A DNA stretch of 64,000 nucleotides from Megalonaias nervosa (taxonomy: Eukaryota; Mollusca; Bivalvia; Unionida; Unionidae), in assembly GCA_016617855.1 (NCBI GenBank), contig JAECUM010093678.1, positions 1-64,000 of the forward strand, in the 5' to 3' direction. Below, piece after piece: positions 31,191-41,164 of this stretch (the first letter of the stretch is position 1; every line of letters begins with the position of its first letter). The notes beneath the pieces are model-generated. The model made no database searches. It was given only the letters and a program-made list of their open reading frames with translations, and was not told the origin of the DNA. Made by a program: the position numbers and the translations under genes.

Positions 31191-31690
31191 TTAATTACCA
31201 GCCCCTAGCATTATTTTACTTTTCATAGCAGTTTTTACTAGAAAACTAGCGAGTTTTTCTCTGAGAGATTTATTAGGTATAGAATTTAACGCATGAATCA
31301 ATTTCACATCTGCGAGATGTCGTTGTTGTAAATCCTTACTTTATACGCAACATCATGAACATGACACGCTTGATCAATCTTATTTGCTGGATGCTCTCCT
31401 GGTCTAGGTTGATCTTGATCATCAAGTCGGATATCAAGTCGGGTTCCAGGACCACAATAATTATATCCAGGAAGGTGTTTCTCACCGGGGTATTTAGCCC
31501 ATGGGGTTCCTGGTAATTTCCCTAATGAAGCGGTTATATCTCCACCTGTCTTTGATGAAATAAATTTATATTTTTTTGTACCACATTTTACACATTTACC
31601 TGTAATTGCACGTCTTTTATTTTTTGTTGTTATTGTCATTATTCCAGTGGTATCGGTAGGTGCTCTGCATCGAACACAATATAAATTCAT
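31191..31690 (-). pseudogene. Zinc-ribbon plus phospholipase A2-like protein, frameshifted near its end
   Basis: The frame 31304-31690 starts with YCVRCRAP and GKCVKCGTKKYKF, a four-Cys ribbon. It continues with SLGKLPGTPWAKYPGEKHLPG, then YNYCGPGTRLD, the calcium-loop type motif, and IDQACHVHDVAYK, the His-Asp catalytic motif. This is the parvovirus-VP1-type PLA2 layout, also known in Polintons, where it may breach endosomal membranes during entry. A 1-base lesion near 31330 ends the frame early. The alternative frame continues, with a typical basic helical C-terminus, to a stop at 31191-31193. The His-Asp pair and glycine loop are intact upstream of the lesion. The start lies 12 bp from the divergent ATPase start. 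Confidence 0.75.
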
Positions 31691-31702
31691 ATTATTTATT
31701 AT

Positions 31703-32395
31703 ATGGATATAATTGATTTCTCAGCGACACGAAAACAAGAACCAGTAAAGCACCATCCAGCATTACCAAATTCTATCAGAATGATAATAATAGGTCCATC
31801 TGGATCTGGTAAAACGCAATTGCTGCTTAATCTAATAATGCGATGGCTCAAGTGGGATAGGTTATATTTGGTAGCACCATCTGTAGATGATCAGCGGTGT
31901 TATGGGGTACTTAAAGATTTTAATGAAAATGCAAAAATATTGGAAAAAGATGGAAACGATGTTATTGATTTTATTACCGATATCGATGTAGATGATCCAG
32001 ATGGACTTATTAATAATTTAGTAGTGTACGATGATGTTATGCTGGATAAACAATCGAATCCAGCTAGAATATTTTCTCGAGGTAGACATAAAAATACTGA
32101 TGTGATTTATGTTACACAACGATACACGCAGATACCTAAGGTAATTAGAGATAACTGTAATATTTTGGTTGTATTTAATGGAGTAGATAATTATACCCTG
32201 CAGAATATTTACTATACTTGGTGTTCAGGAGACATGGACATGATTAAATTTAAAAACTTCTTTTCAAAAGCACAATCTATTCCGTTCGGATTTATAACGA
32301 TAAATCTACATGACCCAAGATCTAGATATCGTGTAGGTCTGGGTAAAATCTTTGGTCAATTTATAGCAGCAGAGAGGGTGGACGACAAAAATTGA
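31703..32395 (+). CDS. ATP: Genome-packaging ATPase (FtsK/HerA A32-like)
   Basis: 230 codons, intact. It has Walker A GPSGSGKT at residues 31-38, a hydrophobic LYLVAPS strand, Walker B LVVYDD at 106-111, and a downstream VIYVTQR (136-140) in the place of the sensor or arginine-finger strand. Size matches Polinton, virophage and poxvirus A32-type ATPases, which pump DNA into capsids. It diverges from the PLA2 gene across a 12-bp gap. The last 11 codons run into the right TIR, so the C-terminal peptide (about ERVDDKN) is encoded by terminal-repeat DNA. Confidence 0.9.
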   Translation: MDIIDFSATRKQEPVKHHPALPNSIRMIIIGPSGSGKTQLLLNLIMRWLKWDRLYLVAPSVDDQRCYGVLKDFNENAKILEKDGNDVIDFITDIDVDDPDGLINNLVVYDDVMLDKQSNPARIFSRGRHKNTDVIYVTQRYTQIPKVIRDNCNILVVFNGVDNYTLQNIYYTWCSGDMDMIKFKNFFSKAQSIPFGFITINLHDPRSRYRVGLGKIFGQFIAAERVDDKN

Positions 32396-32634
32396 GTGAC
32401 CCGGTAAGTAAACTAAACGCATTATAACATTAAAAAACAAAAAAGTCAAAAATAAAATAACAAAAATGAGCTAACCCAAACGATTTATTATCCGTTTTTC
32501 AAACTATATGGTAATAATAAAAGTTAGGAGGTTCGGTTTAACGTTATTGACCTTATTTTTCAGCCCCTGTAGGAACCTTTATTTTTGTAAAATAAGGTCA
32601 GGAAAAAGTTGTAGGGTCCACCCTCTCTGCTGCT
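32362..32634 (-). repeat. Right terminal inverted repeat of the Polinton
   Basis: Inverted partner of 16552-16824. The outer end reads CTGCTGCT at 32627-32634. The 19-bp motif recurs inverted at 32365-32383 and 32616-32634. It encodes the last codons of the ATPase on the plus strand. Confidence 0.95.
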
Positions 32635-32639
32635 CAAGT
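32635..32639. repeat. Right copy of the Polinton target-site duplication (CAAGT)
   Basis: Identical to 16547-16551. The LINE ORF2 reading frame resumes immediately after. Confidence 0.85.
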
Positions 32640-34500
32640 CCACTCTCTCCAATATATCCCAAGCTGATCTATAAGACGACAATATTGATAAATATAACCA
32701 AAACATTGTCAAGGCCTTAACTGAAGCAGCTGCACGGAGCATCCCTAGAACAGGAGGGCGACAATCTGAACCCACCTTTCCATGGTGATATGATGAATGT
32801 AACAAAGCCCTCAAAGACAAGAAAAAAGCCTTAAATAAATTTAAGCACACGGGGACTTCAAAAGACTTTAGGACATGTAAGAACAAAGAAAAAGAAATGA
32901 AGAAAATTACCCGTAACGCAAAAGAAAAATCTTGGCATGGTTTCTGCACAAATATTACTGCTAAAAGCAATGTAAAACAGGTATGGAACAAGATCAAAGC
33001 AATTAAGGGCAAAACTAAGCAATATACACCCAAATTGCCTGGAATTTTTACTTGCAAAGAAAAAGGAAATCAATTGGCGAAACACTTATCATATCGAAAA
33101 ATTCCAAGAACACCGCAAAAAAGTAGAGCAGAAGTACCCGCATCTATTCACGATTTAGAACCTAAGCAATCAACGCTAAATGAGGACTTTACCTTACAAG
33201 AATGGAAATCCGCATTAGCGAAGAAAAAGGGCCACCTCACCCGGGGAAGATCAACTTGGATACGAAATTTACAAAAGCATCCCTGAAAATGTAGCAATAA
33301 TAATATTAGATCTACTAATATAATCTGGAAAAAGGTCACCTCCCCAAAAACTAGAAACAAGCAATTTTAATATCAGTTCCAAAACCGGGCAAGGATCAAT
33401 CAGACATTAATGCATATAAACCAATATCACTCACTGATAATATATGCAAAACAATGGAAATCCTGATAAATGACAGGCTAAAATATCACCTGGAAAGCAA
33501 TAACTACATATCAGAAAATCAAAGCGGCTTTCGCAATAAAAGATCCACCATAGCTCAATCATTAAGCTTGAATCAAGTTTCATGTTGGCCTTCAATGCTG
33601 GACGTAAGTGCGATCGCCACTTAATCGCAGTCTTTCTCGATCTGGAAAAAACATTCCATCTTGTATGGACTAAAGGCCTAATTGCGAAATTAAATCATTA
33701 TGGAATAACCGGCCGCATGCATAACTGGATATCTGACTTCTTAACAGGAGTAGGAGATCAATACTCCGATATGTACCCACTAGAAAACGGCAAACCGCAA
33801 GGTAGTGTACTTAGCCCCACATTGTTTAATATCATGGTCAATGACCTGGACCGCACATTAAATCGGACAAAAGTGGACATATCCCAATTTGCAGATGATA
33901 GTGGTATATGGAAGGCAGGCAACACTAGCACTCAAATAGTCATTGGAGACATGCAAGAAAGTCTCAACCAAACAGATAGGTGGGCAGATAATGGGATTTT
34001 AAAATATCTCAAGGTAAAACAGTAGCAATAATGTTCTCATCCTATACACGGAGTTCATTAGAATATCCAAAGTTATATATCCAAAACACTCAAATGAAGT
34101 TCGTCAGGTAGCGAAATTTCTGGGATTGTAACATGGAAATACCACATAAAGAAGCTAGTCCTGAGATAGCAACGTAGATCTGAATCTATTACGAAACCCC
34201 AAAGGCACTACATAGGGAGCTAACATTATACCAAGCCCTTATAAGCCCTTAAAAATGGACTATGACTGTCAGGTTTATGCATCATAAAGCCAAAATATGC
34301 TTAAAAAACTTGAAAGTATCCAATATAATGCATTAACCATATGCACAGGAACATTACGATCAACATCGCTTGAGGAATTACAGATAATAACTGGAGAAAC
34401 ACCATTACAGATAAGAAGGCAATAATGTATTTTAAGATACGCTACTCGCATATATCTACATACATTAGAACATCCCGCAAGGAAGATCATATAAGATGTA
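32640..34500 (+). pseudogene. LINE ORF2, linker and reverse transcriptase part
   Basis: From 32640 the sequence continues the endonuclease half at 15758-16546. A Lys-rich linker (KDKKKALNKFKHTGTSKD; VKQVWNKIKAIKGKTKQY) precedes RT blocks in several frames. The best is 33582-34025, with DRHLIAVFLDLEKTFHLVW (palm motif with Asp), GKPQGSVLSPTLFNIMVND, and QFADDSGIWK at about 33885 (the catalytic A/FADD box). Thumb-type remnants such as LEELQIITGETPLQIRR continue to about 34430. Stops and frameshifts abound, so it is inactive. The RT would copy LINE RNA at the nicked target. Confidence 0.8.
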
Positions 34501-35550
34501 ATATCCCTGTCACGTGCCTCCTACGGAATTATTACTAACACCGGAGGAGGACGGACAATTTAAAGGTTAAATAGCTCCTTGTCCCCAGTCAGCAAAACCG
34601 ACGGTCTGTGTGTTAAAAATGAAGACTAATAAAGTGAAAGGTATAACAATTTAATAAACTATATCACGGTATGTTACAATTACAGAATAAATTTTCGATG
34701 CAATTGCTTCCAATCAATCCACGACTTATCCAAATTGCCAATTATTTCACCCCGCGAAATTAAAGGTGAGAGTGTTTCCTCCCCGTGTCTCTTCTATGTT
34801 ACTCATCTGTAACTTCCGCTTTGTATGCCTTTCCCGGCTCTCCTTGTCGGTACTTCCGGTACCCTCGTTTCCGTTCTCTCGGCCCTCCTTGTCGGTACTT
34901 CCGGTACCTTCGTTCCGTCAACGGTCCTCCTTCCTTGCACAACAGCATATCTCTACGCGCTCTCCACGTCTTCTCCTCTCTAATCTTCGGGTGGCGTCCG
35001 TTCCCACCCGGAAAGCTTCCTCAGAAGTCTTTGTTCCATTCTCCTCCGAAGTTCCTAGAACTAACTTTCCACCCTTTTAACGAGCGCACAACTTCGGCAC
35101 TCGGAGCGCAGTCTAGTGTCTCCAACTTCCCTACGTCCTGCTATCGCCAATGTCAAGACGTGCACTGATTCTTTCGTAATCAATGGATTAAACAGAATAA
35201 TGTCTGGCTGCGTGAGAAACCCGCCCAAAAGTCGAGTATCTTAGTTCTGACTGCATACCAGTGATCTCTTTGCAAACGGTCTGGGGTGGTATCCTGAGGT
35301 GTTACACTGTCGGTTTTCCGGCCTCCAAGCTTAAGCCGACCGGTGACATCATTGCTAATTGCAAACAAACAGAGTTTCTCGACCCGCGGCAAGTTTCTTC
35401 AAAGGAAGTAACCGCGAATTTGAAGTTAACGCAAGGGCTAATTCACGAAAAGGTATTTTCTTTGTTTCAGAATCGGTCTAAAGTCGTAATATTATATAAC
35501 ACGTATTGACATTATCTAAAGTACTTTGAATTACGAATTCTATCAGAAGA
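34501..35550. mobile_element. Inserted sequence of about 1 kb of unknown type within LINE ORF2
   Basis: It separates the RT thumb from the RNase H and is richer in G+C than its surroundings. It contains a direct repeat of 'CTCCTTGTCGGTACTTCCGG' near 34840 and 34887. The left edge 'TGTAATATCCC' and right edge near '...ATTATATAACA' could be the ends of a solo LTR, but I find no clear target duplication. Open frames inside have no recognisable domain. Confidence 0.4.
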
Positions 35551-36740
35551 CGTTTATAAACATGAGCAGGAATTATTATCAAATTTTCTCACACAACGTG
35601 ACAATCTCATTCAGCCGCAGATTAGTTCCATATACACCGAAAAATCCATGAATTAACCAAAGATTTCTCCCTAGATATATTGCAAGCCGAACAAAGCAGT
35701 TATCCTGACTGGACACACTGGACGGGTATAATTGCCGGTATTAATACACAAGCCTTAACATTCAGTTCCAAACAAGAACAAGAACATGAGATAAGAACCA
35801 AAATACTCTCTGAAATAGAAGAAAAATACACAGGATTTATCAAAATATACAGTGACGGTTCTAAAACTGCAAATCCAAGTGGAACAGCAGCGGAAATCGT
35901 CATACCAGAAGCAAATACGGAGCTAGGAGCTCGACTACCTGACAACTGCTCCATATATACAGCTGAATTTTGGGCCATAATCGAAGCATTAAAATGGGTC
36001 GAACAAAACAAGATAAATAAATCAGTAATCATTAGTGATTCACTAAGTGTAATAAGTTCGATTAAACCGGGCAACTCCATTACCAGAGAAAATTTCTTGA
36101 AAGAAACCAATCTCAAAATAAAAAAACCCCCCTGATACTTAATAATCAATCAATATAATTCATGTGGGTACCATAACTCATTGGAATAGCAGGTAACGAA
36201 AAAGCCAATCAAGTTGCCAAACGGAAACTGCAGGAATCAAATGCAATAGCATTAAAATATAGTATACATGAAATATACAGCATTATTAGAATGAAGATTG
36301 ACAGGAAATGGCAAGAAGAATAGGATAACAGCAAGAAAGGACGTACCTTATACTCCACACAATGTTAAATTACAAGAAATATCAAACCCCCAGCATCTGT
36401 TATTATTCATGATCAAAAATTATTAACAGGATTAGAACGGGAAAAACCAAATTAGCCAGCAGCTTCTGGAAACACCTGGCAAGTAATGCAAATGAATATC
36501 GCAACTGTCCCAATTGCCCATGCCCAGAAAATTTACGTCACGTTTTCAATGTTTGCCTGAAATATAGAGAGCAAAGAATTATATTTAGAACCAAACAGAA
36601 AACTATAGGATCTCCATCAAACTATCCAGAATTTCTGGGAAATTTTAACCCAAATATAGGTATAACATATCAAAACGTCTTTAACTTCCTTATTGATATC
36701 GGGATAAAGGGACAAATTGAGATTCCTCCGATTACCATAT
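35551..36740 (+). pseudogene. LINE ORF2, RNase H and C-terminal Cys/His part
   Basis: The frame 35680-36135 carries IKIYSDGSKTANPSG (first Asp), YTAEFWAIIEALKW (Glu) and VIISDSLSVISSI (second Asp), the RNase HI catalytic set. Past the stop, other frames give GIAGNEKANQVAKRK (the final RNase H motif), ENQISQQLLETP and a Cys-rich NCPNCPC...RHVFNVC tail, which normally ends such ORF2 proteins, to about 36740. RNase H removes LINE RNA from the cDNA hybrid. Stops and shifts show inactivation. Confidence 0.8.
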
Positions 36741-38155
36741 AACTTTTTACTTATTTTCATTACCGGTTGGAATCGGAAATACCACAAACCTATTATATTA
36801 AGACCCATACGATGACAACACTAAGCAATGTAGTGGTAGCAAAATCATAAAAGTCTCCCCAATTATATAGGACAATTCCTATCTCGGGGAGGTAGAATGC
36901 TGGACCCTATACCAATTGAGAAAGATGGACCTGCCTCCCTGCGCCATGTTGTGGTCGCAAAAAATCGGCCTGACCTAGCAATGCCAGTAGTAACAGGCTT
37001 TATATAGACACCCATAGGCATTAGGACATGAGGGATAACAATAGTAACAATGGTACAAATTAAAGTACCATTGTAAATTAAATATTCCAACACAAGCAAT
37101 GCATATGGTAACAAGAACATAATTGGCACTCTATAATTACAATACAATTAACTGAAGAAAGGCCGTTAACAATGCAGTAATAATAATAAGTCCGGACAGA
37201 GTACGCTATTAACATCTTTTATACCACAAAGGTGACGGCAGATTATTATTGGAACTGCATATGTGATTATACCATTCAATATTTACAGATTAATAATATT
37301 TGGAAACTTATGTAAGACCCTAAATATTTTAAGATATACAAGGTGGTGGTCTAATGCCCAGGACCATCAGGCCCAGCTGCACAATGCGGAACTTACATAA
37401 CTTAGAAACTTTCATACAAGACCCAAAACTTAGAAAATATGAGGTGGTCTGATACCCCAGGACCATCAGGCCCAGCTGCACAATGCGGCACAATAAATAG
37501 TATAGAACTTTATATAAGACCAAATTTTTTTGACATATAACGTGATCGAACACCCAGGATCATCAGGCCCAACCGCACAATGCAGAGCTTAAACAATTTA
37601 GAAAATTAGATGTGACCCAAAACTTAAGATACATCAAGTGGCCTAATGCCCAGGACCATCAGTCCCAGCTGCACAAGGCGGCACAATAAATAGCTTAGAA
37701 TTCTTTATAAGTCCCAAAAGTTTTAAGACACGTAAGGTGGTCTAACACCGAGGATCATCAGGTACAGCTACACAATGTGGCAAACAAATAATTAAGAAAG
37801 CCCTAACTAATAATCACCTAGCGGTCACTGATGTTGTTCTATTCTCTTTACAAAACAGCACAGAATTATTCATGCAAATTTGTGCTAGGACGACAATTTA
37901 TTTTTCGGCAACTGGGTTCAAAATTATACCTAGGATAATTAGGGTGGTTTCAATGTGCGTGGGATCCTCCCGTCCTACCCAGCTGCCTTTCCACGTCCGG
38001 ACATTACAATTAAACAGTGTGCTATGCACATAGAACCGCGTGAGGGGCGAGGCTCCATTTCCATCTCTCACGACCAATTAAATATCCCACCTTGTGGGAA
38101 GTAATCAGTCGCGCATGCCCTATGGGCGAATGCGACTATAATTTAAGTAAGTAAA
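36741..38155 (+). other. Probable 3' untranslated region of the LINE, with a tandem array
   Basis: Noncoding, ending in 'GCGACTATAATTTAAGTAAGTAAAC', a plausible simple-repeat LINE tail. The region contains the tandem array listed next. The exact end is inferred. Confidence 0.4.
37310..37795. repeat. Tandem repeats of about 105 bp, five copies
   Basis: Each copy contains 'GGTGGTCTAATGCC', 'CAGGACCATCAGGCCCAGC', 'TGCACAATGCGG' and an AT-rich part with 'ACTTAGAAAC'. Copies diverge moderately. It lies in the probable LINE 3' region. Confidence 0.8.
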
Positions 38156-38835
38156 CACTTTTCAATTCATCGTCTACTCCTTCGCAAACAAGAAGAATGG
38201 GTAGCCAGCAGACTTGGAAAAATGATGGAAGCCATCAGTTTGCTGGAGAGGGTGGAGCATGGGTCAGATAAAGGGGATAGTGTGTTACTCTCACATACAC
38301 CTTTTAAAGAGGGAGAAAACCTCGGTGAGAATAGTGAAGGCGTTTTCAGAGATGTGATAGAAGAAGTGGCGACAATCAAGATATGCTTGGTAGAGGGGAA
38401 AGATTGGAGATAAAGATTGGATCCCTAATGAGGGATAACGAGAATTACGAGAAAGAGGATTACGAAAATTAGGCCACTGAATCTAGTGTTAAGCTCATTG
38501 TCTATACCAAGTCAACTTGGAGCGCAGCTAATAGATAGGGACAACGATGTACAGCTCGCAGTGTCCGACCGGGGAGGCACAACCGCAAAGGGAGAGTGGT
38601 GGCAGAAAATAGAGATATTAATGAATATATTTAAATTTTAACACTTGATACTGCGCGCTCGCGCGCGCGCGCGTGTGTGTGTGTGTACGTGCGCGTACAC
38701 ACGTTTGTGTATGTTGTGTATGTGTATTTTTAAGAAACCCAACTAAATCTTAAAATTCATTACCTCTCTCTTATGTGCGATAGTATGTATGTGTGTTGGC
38801 ATAGTATTTTTATAAATACTACTTACCCTTAGGGG
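38156..38835. other. No recognised gene; CG/GT simple repeat
   Basis: An open frame at 38222-38413 (beginning MMEAISLLERVEHGSDKG) has no domain I recognise. A (CG)n(TG)n alternating tract lies at about 38655-38690 and could adopt Z-DNA. Confidence 0.4.
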
Positions 38836-39005
38836 CCCCCGGTGGCCGAGTGGTCTAAAGCGCTCACTGCCATCTCATCTCTGTCCGAGTGAGTTCGAGT
38901 CTAGAGTTCGGTAAATGTGGTATGTGAGAAAGCTGTCAGCAGATTCCCGAGGGTCTGTGATTCTTAGCGGGGCTTTCCCGGGTTCACCAATTTAAATGCG
39001 TTTTT
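38836..39005 (+). mobile_element. tRNA-derived SINE (second family), truncated copy
   Basis: It starts GGGGCCCCCGGTGGCCGAGT, with A-box 'TGGCCGAGTGG' and B-box 'GAGTTCGAGTCTAG', then 'TGTGAGAAAGCT' and 'TTTCCCGGGTTC', shared with the copy at 39189. It stops after about 170 bp without the full 3' tail. Confidence 0.75.
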
Positions 39006-39188
39006 ATGTTTGTATGTAAATATAGTGTGTGTATAAAATCTCATACACTAGCTTGTATGTTATAGTATATTTGTGTGTGGGTATTGTACGTGTATACACA
39101 CTCTTACCTTTGTGTGATAGTATGTTTGCACGTATGCAAGTATAGCGTATGAATATACATTCCTACCCTTTACATTCGATACTATGTG

Positions 39189-39450
39189 GGGGCCCCGAGT
39201 GGCCGAGTGGCCGAGTGGTCTAAAGAGCTCACCGTTACGGATCACTGCCATCTCACCTCTGTCTGCGTGGGTTCGAGTCTCGGGCTCGGCCAATGTGGTT
39301 ATGTGAGAAAGCTTGCCGGTAACTTCTCGTGGGTCGGTGGTTCTTTCCGGGTTCTCCCGGGTTCTTCCTCCACCATTAATACTGGCCGCCATGTATAGCC
39401 TATCTTGTGCTGAAAAAAGGCGTTAAACCCTATAACAACAACAACAACAA
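39189..39450 (+). mobile_element. tRNA-derived SINE (second family), complete, 12-bp TSD
   Basis: The head has A-box 'TGGCCGAGTGG' (with a small internal duplication of GGCCGAGT) and B-box 'GGTTCGAGTCTC'. A central domain reads 'TCTCCCGGGTTCTTCCTCC' and 'ACTGGCCGCC', and the tail is 'GGCGTTAAACCC' plus (ACA)n. Exact direct repeats CGATACTATGTG occur at 39177-39188 and 39451-39462. The head is of the Ser/Leu class with a long variable region. Confidence 0.88.
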
Positions 39451-39464
39451 CGATACTATGTGTG

Positions 39465-39695
39465 TGGTATTGGATAGTACTCAAAAAAGCGTAACATGGA
39501 TGGTATAGGGTGTGTGATGGATAGTATATAAAAACAAAGTAGGTGCTAGATAGTATATCAAAAATTTGGATTTGGATAGTATATTAAAAATAATGTGTGC
39601 TGGATAGTATATCAAAATGTGGTTTGTTGGATAGTACTTAAAAAGTGGGCCTGGATAGTACTAATAAAATTTATGTTGACTAGTATTTAAAAATT
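39465..39695. repeat. Tandem repeats of about 36-40 bp with GGATAGTAT core
   Basis: About seven units share '(T)GGATAGTATAT(C/A)AAAAA' with variable spacers such as 'TGTGTGCT' and 'GTGGTTTGT'. Confidence 0.75.
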
Positions 39696-39819
39696 GTAAC
39701 ATTACATTTCCCATATGAAGACATAACACTCCACTATTATCAATGTTAAATTCCCGTTTGAGGCCAGAATGCCATATTTGAGACTGAGCTGCCACATACC
39801 ATTACAATTACTTTATTTA

Positions 39820-40270
39820 TGGGCTGGGACGGGTAGGGAAGTACTAGGAGAATTAATTTTGTTTATAAGGGATTTAAATTCTATTTTATACCCTTCTTTT
39901 ACACACTTTAATCAATAGATGAAACGGTGCTGGTTCCTCCAAGCGGGGTTGGGAGCCCGAAAGTTATGTGCGATTGGAGTTTTACTTTGTTGATAAGGGA
40001 ATCATACGATGGTAGGGGAGATAGTGAAATTAGTTTTGTTTATATGGGATTTAAATTCTGTTTTTATATCCTCTCTTTTATCTTCTACCCTGTGTGAATA
40101 ATGTGGTTGTTTTGTTTAAAAGAATCAATGTAGAGTCTTGGAATTTTAGAGGGATATGAGTATTACTTTATTTATCAGGGTATCTTAGGTTGGTAAGGGA
40201 GGTTTTTTTCCACAGGGTAGTTAAATTGTATTTTTTATATCCTTCTTTTACATCCTACTCTCTGTGTGCA
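39820..40270. repeat. Degenerate repeat of about 185 bp, 2-3 copies
   Basis: Three blocks share 'GTAGGGGAG' or 'GTAAGGGAG', 'TTTTGTTTATA', 'GGGATTTAAATTCT' and 'TATCCTTCTTTTACA' and end in a 'CTACTCTCTGTGTG'-like phrase. Noncoding. Confidence 0.5.
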
Positions 40271-40396
40271 GCGAATGACTGAATCAAGTTCTGGGTCGTA
40301 GAGGATCTTCGCTCTCCACTTAGATGACCATTTGTTTGTGAAAGAAGGTCGTAGAAATGGCGAAGTAACATATCTAACTACATCTAGCAAATAAGA

Positions 40397-40399
<3 letters not shown>

Positions 40400-40490
<91 letters not shown>

Positions 40491-40512
40491 CAATAACAAC
40501 AACAACAACACC
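40400..40512. repeat. (AC)n and (CAA)n microsatellite
   Basis: About 88 bp of AC followed by CAA repeats. Confidence 0.95.
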
Positions 40513-41118
40513 GACAAAAATATTCATCAACAGAAGTTTTTGGTACATTTGCTAGCAAAGATGTTTTCACCGGGTGTGAATGTAATATCTGGACTAGTCC
40601 GGATCGCCTGTAGATCGGAGTTTGGGTGGTTGATACACATTCCTATATACATAATGAGCTGACGACCAAATGTTTCGAAACAAGACAAGGAAACAAAATT
40701 TACAATTTAATTGAACAGTATCTGTTCCTTATATTATGGGTGTTTTCCTTATATCTAATTGTAGCTACAATCTAACCTTCACACTTAGTATTGTATTATA
40801 TCTGCTTTCGTGGGGATCAGGAAATGGTTTGTTTACTTTCACTTTTCTGCTTATAGGCCTAATAGAACTTTTAATTCCGTGTCATCGTATGATGGTCCTC
40901 CGTCAATATGACGGCTCATTAGTAAAGCTATGATATGGCAGGATACTTATGTAAGAGAACTGAAATAGTCTGTTTACATATTGAATGTGGTTATTTTATT
41001 TTCCGTCTTGTATCAGAACGTAGAGAATCTACTTAACCCTGAAAAAGGAAATTAAAAAAAAATCTCCACATCCTTCAAACATTTGCTTTGAAAGTTGTAG
41101 TTTTAATCGGTAACCGTT

Positions 41119-41164
<46 letters not shown>

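Larger units (their letters stand above)
16552..32634. mobile_element. Polinton/Maverick (polintovirus/adintovirus-like) element, 16,083 bp
   Basis: The 273-bp TIRs begin AGCAGCAG and end CTGCTGCT, as expected for AG...CT Polinton termini. A CAAGT duplication and the two halves of one LINE ORF2 flank the element. Inside are seven plus-strand virion-type genes, a 1.4-kb noncoding region, a small plus-strand gene, two minus-strand accessory genes, a plus-strand PolB-helicase fusion, a minus-strand integrase, a minus-strand zinc-ribbon/PLA2 gene and a plus-strand packaging ATPase. Capsid, penton, protease, ATPase, PolB and integrase together define the group. TIRs differ by one substitution and two homopolymer indels, so insertion or last replication was recent. 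Several genes carry lesions, so this copy is probably not autonomous. Confidence 0.93.
14670..38155 (+). mobile_element. Non-LTR retrotransposon (LINE with APE-RT-RNase H), split by insertions
   Basis: In order on the plus strand: a zinc-knuckle ORF1 remnant, an APE-type endonuclease, a reverse transcriptase, an RNase H, a C-terminal Cys/His tail and a long 3' region ending in AT-rich sequence with 'TTTAAGTAAGTAAAC' near 38155. An RNase H in ORF2 together with a short tandem tail points to the I/R1-type groups of LINEs. Removing the 16.1-kb Polinton, a 329-bp SINE and about 1 kb between RT and RNase H leaves roughly 6 kb, a normal size. Many stops and frameshifts show it is inactive. The exact 5' start and 3' end are estimates. 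Confidence 0.7.

Noticed and set aside
32560..33057. 165-codon minus-strand frame
   Set aside because: Antisense of the LINE ORF2 linker; it also crosses the TIR boundary.
34766..35168. 104- and 127-codon frames in the unknown 1-kb piece
   Set aside because: They overlap in two frames, are rich in Ser/Pro/Arg from a local repeat, and have no recognisable domain.
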